A program made the position numbers and the translations under genes. From Oscillospiraceae bacterium (lineage in GTDB: Bacteria; Bacillota; Clostridia; Oscillospirales; Oscillospiraceae): 36,209 bases of DNA. The notes beneath the pieces were generated by a model that saw only the letters and a list, made by a program, of their open reading frames with translations, had not been told where the DNA came from and did not search any database. This document shows positions 1 through 6,616 of the stretch, piece after piece. The stretch lies in the NCBI GenBank assembly GCA_017632035.1, contig JAGBSG010000081.1, forward strand, positions 1-36,209, written 5' to 3'. Every line of letters begins with the position of its first letter. The first letter of the stretch is position 1.

Positions 1-1924
1 AACCGTCACGCCAGGTCTCAGCGGTAACCTCTTCGTTGCCTTCGTAAGCATAGGCCAGACCGCAGGGCAGGCCGTCGGCAATGCGGATACAGACCTCGCC
101 GGATTCGCCGGGCTCGGCCTCGTTGCCCTCGGCATCCAGAAGATGCACATCATACAGAGGCACGGGCTTGCCCATGGAGCCAAGCTTGTGGGCCTGGCCG
201 CCCAGGTTGCCGATGATCAGGGTGCTTTCGGACTGACCGAAGCCCTCCATAATATCCAGGCCGGTGGCCTTCTGGAACTGGCGGTAGACCTCAGGGTTCA
301 GAGCCTCACCGGCGGTGGAGGCATGCTCGATGGAGCTCAGGTCAAACCGGCTCAGGTCCTGCTTTGCCAGCATGCGGTACATGGTAGGCGGTGCGCAGAA
401 GGTGGTGATATGATACCTTGCGAACATGGGCAGGATCTTCTCCGCGTCAAAGCGGTCGAAGTCATAGACAAAGATCGCAGCCTCGCACAGCCACTGGCCG
501 TAAAGCTTGCCCCACATGGACTTGGCCCAGCCGGTGTCGGAAATGGTCAGGTGCAGGCCGTCGGGATTGACGCAGTGCCAGTATTTTGCGGTAATGAAGT
601 GACCCAGGGGGTACTTGTAGTTATGGGCTGCCAGCTTGGGATAGCCGGAGGTGCCGGAGGTGAAGAACATCAGCATGGGATCGCTGCCGCAGGGAGCATC
701 CTCTGCCCGGGCGAAATGACTGCTGTACATGGCGTATTCTTCGTTAAAGTTATGCCAGCCTTCCCGGCTGCCCCCTACCAGGAGCTTATGCTGCAGCTCC
801 GGGCTCTTGGCAGCAGCGGCATCCACGGCATCGGCCACATCGCCATCGGCGGTACAGAGGATGGCCTTGACCTTGCCGGCAGAAAAGCGATCAGTAAAGA
901 CCTGCTCCAGCAGCTGGTTGGTGGCGGGGATCGCCACGGCACCCAACTTATGCAGACCCAGGACTGCAAACCAGAACTGGTAGTGGCGCTTGAGCACCAG
1001 CATGACCCGGTCGCCCCGCTTGATGCCCAGGGACTTGAAGTAGTTGGCGGCCCGGGCGGATTCCTTCTTCATATCCTGGAAGGTGAACCGCCGCTCGGTC
1101 ATATCTCCCGCGATGTGGAGCATGGCCAGCTTGTCAGGATTGCTGCTGCCCAGCTCGTCGATGATATCAAAAGCAAAGTTGAACTTTTCTTCGTTCTGGA
1201 AGGCGATCTTGGTCAGCTGGCCTTCTTCCACGGTGGGGGTGATGAAATTGCGGTAGACCCGGCGCTTTTTGTCCGGTGTCTGCAGCTTGGAGGCAGGGGT
1301 AGCCACGGCTGCAGCCTGCTCACCCTGACGGGCGGCGGTATTGCTCAGTACGATGGCATAGAAAGCGCAATCCTCGCCTTCCACAGCAGTCATGCCGTGG
1401 GGTGTGGAGGAATCGTAGTAGATACAGTCGCCGGCATGGAGGACCTCGGTATGTCCGCCGATCTGTATCTTCATATGGCCCTTGATGACGATGTCACATT
1501 CCTGACCCTCGTGGGTCACCAGCTCCAGATCCTCGTATTCCGCACCGGGGCGGTACTTGATCTGCATATACAGGGGCAGGGCGATTCTGTTGCGGAAGCC
1601 GGCTGCCAGGTTGAAGCCCACCATGTGGTGCGCCTCCTCGATCCGCTGGCCTTCGCCTCTGCGGGTCAAAGCGTAGGAGCGGAGCTTGGGGCTGTGGCCC
1701 TCCAGCAGGTCGCTCATATCCACGCCGAACACCAGGGCGCAGCGGTACAGGAATGCGATACTCAGATTGCGGCTGCCCGCCTCACATTCCCGGTATTCCT
1801 GTACAGTAATGCCTGTGCGCGCAGCAGCCTCCTCCACGGAAAAGCCGGAGATCTCCCGCAGCTCCCGGATACGGTTGGCAACCTCCCGGATCTTATAATC
1901 CATACCTGTCATAGATTGTTCCAT
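1..1924 (-). CDS. XRE-cupin-acyl-CoA synthetase fusion protein (3' end cut by window edge)
   Basis: Adenylate-forming enzyme expected to make an acyl-CoA from a carboxylic acid, ATP and CoA, with a regulator-like N-terminus. About 641 residues are visible; the full-length paralog next door has 757, so roughly the last 115, including the catalytic-lysine region, lie outside. Seen in order: XRE helix-turn-helix (about 10-68), a cupin barrel (about 105-185, with a THEGQE stretch and STPHGM), then the AMP-binding domain with the FTSGTSGYPK phosphate loop near 418 and an EGFGQSE motif. I start at the ATG at 1924, preceded by GAGG with six bases between. It has its own promoter and T-box leader, whose specifier I read as GTC (Val). 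The substrate is unknown; I infer a short branched acid, perhaps isobutyrate. XRE-cupin pairs are usually stand-alone regulators, so the fusion is odd. Domains are certain, role is not. Confidence 0.88.
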   Translation of the reverse strand, partial: MEQSMTGMDYKIREVANRIRELREISGFSVEEAAARTGITVQEYRECEAGSRNLSIAFLYRCALVFGVDMSDLLEGHSPKLRSYALTRRGEGQRIEEAHHMVGFNLAAGFRNRIALPLYMQIKYRPGAEYEDLELVTHEGQECDIVIKGHMKIQIGGHTEVLHAGDCIYYDSSTPHGMTAVEGEDCAFYAIVLSNTAARQGEQAAAVATPASKLQTPDKKRRVYRNFITPTVEEGQLTKIAFQNEEKFNFAFDIIDELGSSNPDKLAMLHIAGDMTERRFTFQDMKKESARAANYFKSLGIKRGDRVMLVLKRHYQFWFAVLGLHKLGAVAIPATNQLLEQVFTDRFSAGKVKAILCTADGDVADAVDAAAAKSPELQHKLLVGGSREGWHNFNEEYAMYSSHFARAEDAPCGSDPMLMFFTSGTSGYPKLAAHNYKYPLGHFITAKYWHCVNPDGLHLTISDTGWAKSMWGKLYGQWLCEAAIFVYDFDRFDAEKILPMFARYHITTFCAPPTMYRMLAKQDLSRFDLSSIEHASTAGEALNPEVYRQFQKATGLDIMEGFGQSESTLIIGNLGGQAHKLGSMGKPVPLYDVHLLDAEGNEAEPGESGEVCIRIADGLPCGLAYAYEGNEEVTAETWRDG

Positions 1925-1925
1925 A

Positions 1926-2220
1926 ATGCACCTCAAAAAAGCAAAAAGCCCGTCTCAAAGAGATTTCCTTTGAGACGAGCTGATTTTATGCCCGCGGTAC
2001 CACTCAAATTGCACCTGCCTCACAGCAGACACCACTCTTTGGGTGCCAACACACCCTAAGCACTGACGCAGCTTACGCGTGGAGGTTCTACCGGCTGTCG
2101 CTTTCTTCCTCCCGGCTCCGGAGGGACAAGTGTTCGGTCTTGCCATGGCTTGCACCAACCGCCATTTCTCTGCAGGCACAGGACTGCGGACACCATTCTC
2201 CATCAATGCCTTTTTCTCTA
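1926..2220 (-). promoter_or_regulatory. T-box leader, valine specifier (GTC) proposed
   Basis: The leader runs from a promoter to the first XRE-cupin-ligase gene. Seen: a Stem I distal element (GGTTGGTGCAAGCC), the T-box motif GAGTGGTACCGCGGG at 1991-2005, then a terminator. The base of Stem I can form GGAG (2198-2201) with CTCC (2120-2123). The triplet one base upstream of the CTCC strand is GTC at 2125-2127, a valine codon. The variable T-box base is U, which matches an A73 tRNA such as tRNA-Val. CTT and ACT lie close by and cannot be excluded by eye. Uncharged cognate tRNA should stabilise the antiterminator and switch the gene on. Confidence 0.88.
1943..1981 (-). terminator. T-box-controlled intrinsic terminator
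   Basis: On the minus strand CGTCTCAAAG pairs with CTTTGAGACG across a short loop, followed by GGGC and a T run. It directly follows the T-box motif and would be the competing terminator of the leader. Confidence 0.85.
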
Positions 2221-2224
2221 GGAA

Positions 2225-2253
2225 ATCATAACACTATTAAAATTCTTTGTCAA
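2225..2253 (-). promoter_or_regulatory. Promoter of the first T-box/ligase unit
   Basis: TTGACA (2248-2253) and TATGAT (2225-2230) on the minus strand are separated by exactly 17 bases. It lies about 300 bases upstream of the ATG, leaving room for the whole T-box leader. It starts immediately after the stop codon of the upstream paralog (gene end 2255). Confidence 0.85.
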
Positions 2254-2254
2254 G

Positions 2255-4528
2255 TTAAAGTTTGTTGCGCATGATCTTGCCGCTGATGGTTTTGGGGAGC
2301 TCTGTACGGAACTCCACGATCCTGGGATATTTGTAGGGCGCGGTATGGGCCTTGACATAGGACTGGATCTCTTTTTTCAGCTCGTCAGTGCCTTCCGTAC
2401 CGGGCACCAGCACGATGCAGGCCTTGACCACCTGGCCGCGGACCTCATCAGGCGCGGCACATACGCCGCATTCCAGCACATAGGGCAGCTCCATAATGGT
2501 GGACTCGATCTCGAAGGGTCCGATGCGGTAGCCGGAGGACTTGATCACATCGTCGGCACGGCCCACATACCAGTAATAGCCGTCCTCATCCCGCCATGCC
2601 ACATCGCCGGTGTGATACATGCCGTCGTGCCATGCGTTTTCGGTAGCTTCCTTGTTCAGGTAGTAGCCCAGGAACACACCGCAGGTGGGCTTGGGATCGG
2701 TACGGATGACGATCTCGCCGTTGATACCGTCTTCCACACTCTTGCCGTCGGCATCCACAATGTCGATGCCGTAGCCGGGGATGGGCTTGCCCATAGCGCC
2801 GGGCTTGATCTCCGTGCCGTAAAGGTTGGCAATACCCAGGGTCATTTCGGTCTGGCCGAAGCCCTCATGGATCCGCAGACCCGTGGACTTCTCAAACTGA
2901 TAGAACACTTCGGGATTCAGGGCCTCGCCGGCGGTGGTGGCGTGGTGGATGGAGGAAAGGTCGAACCGGCTCAGATCCTGCTTGATGAGCATGCGGTACA
3001 TGGTGGGCGGTGCGCAGAAGGTGGTGATGTTATGCTGCGCGAACATGGGCAGGATCTTCTCCGCGTCAAAGCGGTCAAAGTCATAGGTAAACACAGCGCC
3101 TTCGCACAGCCACTGGCCGTAGAGCTTGCCCCACAGAGCCTTGCCCCAGCCGGTCTCGGAAATGGTGAAGTGCAGGCCTTCCCTTTCCACCTGATGCCAG
3201 TATTTCGCGGTGGCATAGTGGCCCAGGGCGTATTTGTAAGAATGCATGGCCATCTTGGGATAGCCGGTGGTGCCGGAGGTAAAGAGCATCAGCATGGGGT
3301 CATTGCCGCAGGGTGCGTCCTCGGTGCGGACATAACGGCGACTGTACAGGCCGTACTCTTCGTTGAAGTTGTGCCAGCCTTCCCGGCTGCCGCCTACCAG
3401 CACCTTGGTGAGGCTGATGCCGCAGACCTTTTCTGCCAGCTCGACCTGGTTGGCGGTGTCGCCGTCAGCGGTACACAGGATGGCAGAAACGCCGCCTGCC
3501 TGGAAGCGGTAGGTAAAGTCATGCTCCATGAGCTGGTTGGTGGCGGGGATGGCGATGGCACCCAGCTTGTGCAGACCAAGGATGGCGTACCAGAACTGGT
3601 AGTGGCGCTTGAGCACCAGCATGACCCGGTCGCCCCGCTTGATGCCCAAACTCTTGAAGTAGTTGGCGCACTGGGAGGAGGCATCCTTCATATCCTTAAA
3701 GGTGAAGCGACGCTCGGTCATATCGTTTGCGATATGGATCATCGCCAGCTTTTCGGGATCCTTCCGGGCGATGGCATCCACGGTATCGAAAGCGAAGTTG
3801 TAACTGTCCTCATTGGCAAAATTGATGCCTGTCATCACGCCGTTTTCATCTTCGCTGCCCCAGACGAACTTGTTGCACAGCAGGGGCTCTGCCTGGGCCT
3901 TTTTGACTGTTCGGGGTGCGATCTTCAGGGTGGAATCCCGCTTGTCGCTGGCCATGATCATGGAAAGGAACACGCAGTCCTGACCGTCGATGGCGATCAT
4001 GCCGTGGGGGGTGGAGGACTTATAGAAGATGCTGTCGCCCTCCCGCAGGACCTCCTCATGCTCACCTACCCGGATGCGCATAGCGCCCTTGATCACCAGG
4101 TTGAACTCCTGGCCGTCGTGGGTGGTGGTGTGGATGGGCTTATCCTGCAGGTCGGCGGAATATTGATAGGTGACCCAGTAGGGGGTGGCCAGCTTCTGGC
4201 GGAACATGGCGGCCATATCCTGAATGGTGATGCCGTCCTCGCTGGCGGTGACCATGCCCTTGCCTCTGCGGGTAACGGTGTAGCCGGACAGCTTGGCGCT
4301 GTGACCTTCCAGAAGCTCGGTCAGCTCCAGACCGAAGATCTTGGCGCACTTATGCATGAAGGAGAAGGGGAGGTCGGCAGCGCCGGCTTCATACTCCCGG
4401 TAGAGCTCCTGGGATATTTCAGTCTTCTCAGCCATATCGGCAATGCTGTATCCCACGATCTGGCGCATTTCGCGAATTCGCAGGGCCACATCCAATAACT
4501 GATTTGTAACTGTGTTCTGGTTGCTCAT
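2255..4528 (-). CDS. XRE-cupin-acyl-CoA synthetase fusion protein (complete)
   Basis: Complete 757-residue paralog of the truncated gene beside it. Seen: XRE helix-turn-helix (about 10-68), cupin domain (about 105-185; THDGQEFN and SSTPHGM), then an acetyl/medium-chain acyl-CoA synthetase module from about 230. That module has the LFTSGTTGYPK phosphate loop near 413, HEGFGQTE, the YVGRADDVIKSSGYRIGPFE hinge region, and the catalytic lysine in PKTISGKIMR at the C-terminus, so it should be active. An upstream in-frame start exists, but it lies in the T-box terminator; the ATG at 4528 has AGGAAGG in front. The family makes acyl-AMP and then acyl-CoA in the cytosol. Its leader has an isoleucine specifier (ATC), so I infer a substrate linked to isoleucine, such as 2-methylbutyrate. 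Alternatives are other short or aromatic acids. Confidence 0.93.
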   Translation of the reverse strand: MSNQNTVTNQLLDVALRIREMRQIVGYSIADMAEKTEISQELYREYEAGAADLPFSFMHKCAKIFGLELTELLEGHSAKLSGYTVTRRGKGMVTASEDGITIQDMAAMFRQKLATPYWVTYQYSADLQDKPIHTTTHDGQEFNLVIKGAMRIRVGEHEEVLREGDSIFYKSSTPHGMIAIDGQDCVFLSMIMASDKRDSTLKIAPRTVKKAQAEPLLCNKFVWGSEDENGVMTGINFANEDSYNFAFDTVDAIARKDPEKLAMIHIANDMTERRFTFKDMKDASSQCANYFKSLGIKRGDRVMLVLKRHYQFWYAILGLHKLGAIAIPATNQLMEHDFTYRFQAGGVSAILCTADGDTANQVELAEKVCGISLTKVLVGGSREGWHNFNEEYGLYSRRYVRTEDAPCGNDPMLMLFTSGTTGYPKMAMHSYKYALGHYATAKYWHQVEREGLHFTISETGWGKALWGKLYGQWLCEGAVFTYDFDRFDAEKILPMFAQHNITTFCAPPTMYRMLIKQDLSRFDLSSIHHATTAGEALNPEVFYQFEKSTGLRIHEGFGQTEMTLGIANLYGTEIKPGAMGKPIPGYGIDIVDADGKSVEDGINGEIVIRTDPKPTCGVFLGYYLNKEATENAWHDGMYHTGDVAWRDEDGYYWYVGRADDVIKSSGYRIGPFEIESTIMELPYVLECGVCAAPDEVRGQVVKACIVLVPGTEGTDELKKEIQSYVKAHTAPYKYPRIVEFRTELPKTISGKIMRNKL

Positions 4529-4529
4529 A

Positions 4530-4815
4530 GTTTTTCCTTCCTTTCTGAAAAAACAAAAAACCCGCCTCAAGAGAATCCTTGAGACGAGTAAATTTATACC
4601 CGCGGTACCACTCAAATTACGACCAAAGCCGTCACTTCAGACTCCAGCAAGCCCTATCCCTTAACGCGGGCAAACGGGGGCACCTGGCAGAATGCTCGGC
4701 ACTCCGGCTCGGAAGTGATGGGTCTTATGGCGGCAGGCTGTCGGCTCGCACCAAATGCCGACTCTCTGAAAACCTGTGAAACCGGACCGTCTTCGTCACA
4801 GCCTTTTTGATATTT
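4530..4815 (-). promoter_or_regulatory. T-box leader, isoleucine specifier (ATC)
   Basis: Second T-box leader. Seen: Stem I with GTCGGC/GCCGAC closing the GGTGCGAGCC distal element, a TGAC-GAAG base that pairs with CTTC (4712-4715), and directly before it ATC at 4717-4719 followed by the usual purine (A). The T-box motif GAGTGGTACCGCGGG is at 4599-4613; its variable base U fits A73 of tRNA-Ile. This is the clearest of the three specifiers. It controls the complete XRE-cupin-ligase gene. Confidence 0.9.
4553..4589 (-). terminator. T-box-controlled intrinsic terminator
   Basis: On the minus strand CTCGTCTCAAG pairs with CTTGAGGCGGG, with a T run after it (one G-T pair in the stem). It lies between the T-box motif and the ribosome site, as expected for a transcriptional T-box switch. 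Confidence 0.85.
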
Positions 4816-4820
4816 TCCAT

Positions 4821-4849
4821 AGTGTAGCATGTCCACAGCAAAAAGTCAA
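4821..4849 (-). promoter_or_regulatory. Promoter of the second T-box/ligase unit
   Basis: TTGACT (4844-4849) and TACACT (4821-4826) on the minus strand with a 17-base spacer. Its -35 box is only 31 bases from the -35 box of the divergent plus-strand T-box operon. Confidence 0.8.
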
Positions 4850-4880
4850 ATGTTTTTTTGGGTGGCGATGCAAAAAAATA

Positions 4881-4909
4881 TTGACAAACCCGGCGGTTTG
4901 TGATTAAAT
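4881..4909 (+). promoter_or_regulatory. Promoter of the leuA-like/ligase operon
   Basis: TTGACA (4881-4886) and TTAAAT (4904-4909), 17-base spacer, with a TG one base upstream of the -10 box (extended -10). It is divergent from the promoter at 4821-4849. Confidence 0.8.
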
Positions 4910-4915
4910 GACCTA

Positions 4916-5209
4916 AATAAGAAAAGACGGTGACGGAAAATCCGCTCCCGATCCAATGCTGCAGAGAGCCGGCGGTTGGTGCAAGCCGGTGTGGAGGATG
5001 GGTGCGGTCTGCTTCCCGAGTCGGTCCTGCGAACCAGCTTTGGCTTTAGTAGTGGGTCCCGGTTTCCCCCGTTACGGGATAGGGCTTGCTGGAGTCCGAA
5101 GAGTGATCTCCCTTTGGGGAGGTAATCAGGGTGGTACCGCGAATGTATTAATTCGTCCCTGAGATCTGTGGATCTCAGGGGCTTTTCATTTTTATCTAAG
5201 GAGTTGTAC
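4916..5209 (+). promoter_or_regulatory. T-box leader, leucine specifier (CTG) proposed
   Basis: Third T-box leader. Seen: the GGTTGGTGCAAGCC distal Stem I element closed by CCGGC/GCCGG, the T-box motif AGGGTGGTACCGCG at 5128-5141, then a terminator. The TGAC-GGAA base of Stem I pairs with TTCC at 5013-5016; one base upstream of that strand is CTG (5009-5011), a leucine codon. The base after the codon is C, not the usual purine. Reading one position earlier gives TCT (Ser), but the U in the T-box motif does not fit the G73 of bacterial tRNA-Ser. It controls the two-gene operon that follows. Confidence 0.87.
5157..5188 (+). terminator. T-box-controlled intrinsic terminator
   Basis: CCCTGAGATC pairs with GATCTCAGGG across a TGTG loop, followed by GCTTTTCATTTTT. 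It sits just downstream of the T-box motif and ends before the ribosome site. Confidence 0.88.
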
Positions 5210-6616
5210 ATGATGAGCATGATCAAACTGTCCGATGTAACCATGAAGCAGGTGGCAGACGGCTTTAGCCTGTCTTTTAAGGAAAAAATTGAACTGGCTA
5301 AGCTGCTGGATAAGCTGGGGGTGGCTGTGATCGAGCTGGAAGGCATTCAGAATGCCCGCATCGACAGCTTGCGGATCAAGTCCATCGCGGCAGCTGTTAT
5401 GAACAGCACCGTTGCCGTACCGGTACAGTTAACTGAAGAAAGTCCTGAGCAGGTTTGGGCAGCTTTGCAGCAGGCCAAGCGTCCCCGCCTGCAGGTTTGC
5501 GGCGCGGTAAGCGCGGTGCAGATGGAGTATTTGTTCCACAAGAAGCCCAATGCCATGCAGCAGGCCATTGCGGATACCGTTGCCGCATGTAAGGCCCTGT
5601 GCGCCGATGTGGAATTTTTGGCCGACGATGCCACCCGGGCCGACCCCGCGTTTTTGGCCAATACCATGAAGACCGCCATTGCGGCCGGTGCAACCACCGT
5701 TACTGTCTGCGATACCGCCGGCTCTATGCTGCCCGGGGAGTTCGCCCAGTTTATCAAAGGCTTGTATGAGGCTGTTCCCGAGATGAAGACGGTCAATGTG
5801 GGCGTAGCCTGCTGCAATACCTTGTCCATGGCCGATGCCTGTGCCATCGCATCCGCAGCAGAAGGCGTTACCGAGCTGAAAGCTGCCGTCCATCCCATTG
5901 ATAATGCCAGCATAGCCAACCTGGCGAAGGTGCTGTCCGCAAGAGGGGATAGCTTTGGTGCCAGCAGCTCCGTGCAAATCACCCAGCTGAGTCGGATCAT
6001 GGACCGGGTACAGCAGATCTGCCAGCCGGGCAAGGCAAAGGGCGCTTCCGTGGCTGTCCACGCAGATACCGGCGTTTATCTGACCGCCCATGATGATGCT
6101 GCCGCGGTGATGAAGGTGGCTGGGCAGCTTGGCTATGACCTGTCGGAGGATGACAGCATGAAGGTCTACGAAGCTTTCAAGCGCATCGCCGCCAAGAAAG
6201 AGCAGGTCAGCTCCAAGGAACTGGATGCCATCATTGCCTCCGCGGCGCTGCAGGTGCCTCCCACCTACAAGCTGGACACCTTTGTGATCACCTCCGGCAA
6301 CACCATTTCCTCCACCGCCCACATCAAGCTCATCAAGAATGACCAGCCCATGGAGGGCGTTTCCATTGGCGACGGCCCCCTGGATGCTGCTTTTGTGGCG
6401 ATTGAGAACATTACCGGCTGTCACTATGAACTGGATGACTTCCAGCTGCAGTCCGTTACCGAAGGCCGGGAGGCCATGGGCCAGACTGTGGTGAAGCTGC
6501 GCAGCGGCGGCAAGGTCTATTCCGGCAAGGGTATTTCCACGGATATTGTTGCCGCCGGCATCCATGCGTACCTGAGCGCGTTGAACAAGATCGTCTATGA
6601 GGAGGAGATCGTATGA
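5210..6616 (+). CDS. LeuA-like protein with degenerate catalytic site
   Basis: 468 residues related to 2-isopropylmalate/citramalate synthases: an HMGL-like TIM barrel (about 5-270), a linker, and a LeuA-type regulatory domain (about 345-465). Family marks are DDATRAD near 140 and VCDTAG. The active site is altered: the N-terminal DTTLRDGEQ signature reads DVTMKQ, and the metal-binding HxHND reads Ala200-Cys-Cys202-Asn-Thr204. Both histidines and the aspartate are gone, so normal metal-dependent condensation with acetyl-CoA looks unlikely. The C-terminal domain, which binds leucine in LeuA, appears intact. I start at the ATG at 5210, behind AAGGAG; a start further upstream falls in the terminator hairpin. 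It shares an operon and an ATGA overlap with the isomerase-ligase fusion. It could be a leucine sensor, a scaffold, or an enzyme with new chemistry. Confidence 0.85.
   Translation: MMSMIKLSDVTMKQVADGFSLSFKEKIELAKLLDKLGVAVIELEGIQNARIDSLRIKSIAAAVMNSTVAVPVQLTEESPEQVWAALQQAKRPRLQVCGAVSAVQMEYLFHKKPNAMQQAIADTVAACKALCADVEFLADDATRADPAFLANTMKTAIAAGATTVTVCDTAGSMLPGEFAQFIKGLYEAVPEMKTVNVGVACCNTLSMADACAIASAAEGVTELKAAVHPIDNASIANLAKVLSARGDSFGASSSVQITQLSRIMDRVQQICQPGKAKGASVAVHADTGVYLTAHDDAAAVMKVAGQLGYDLSEDDSMKVYEAFKRIAAKKEQVSSKELDAIIASAALQVPPTYKLDTFVITSGNTISSTAHIKLIKNDQPMEGVSIGDGPLDAAFVAIENITGCHYELDDFQLQSVTEGREAMGQTVVKLRSGGKVYSGKGISTDIVAAGIHAYLSALNKIVYEEEIV

Noticed and set aside
143..2059. A 638-residue open frame on the plus strand, opposite the first ligase gene, and a similar 717-residue frame at 2345-4498
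   Set aside because: Both lie antisense to well-conserved ligase genes, lack any recognisable domain, have no ribosome site, and resemble each other only because the genes beneath are paralogs.
2128..2130. CTT (leucine) as specifier of the first T-box
   Set aside because: It is three bases too far from the basal helix when the three leaders are read by the same rule; kept as an alternative until a covariance fold is done.
5008..5010. TCT (serine) as specifier of the third T-box
   Set aside because: It is followed by the usual purine, but the T-box motif has U at the variable base, which fits A73 and not the G73 of bacterial tRNA-Ser.
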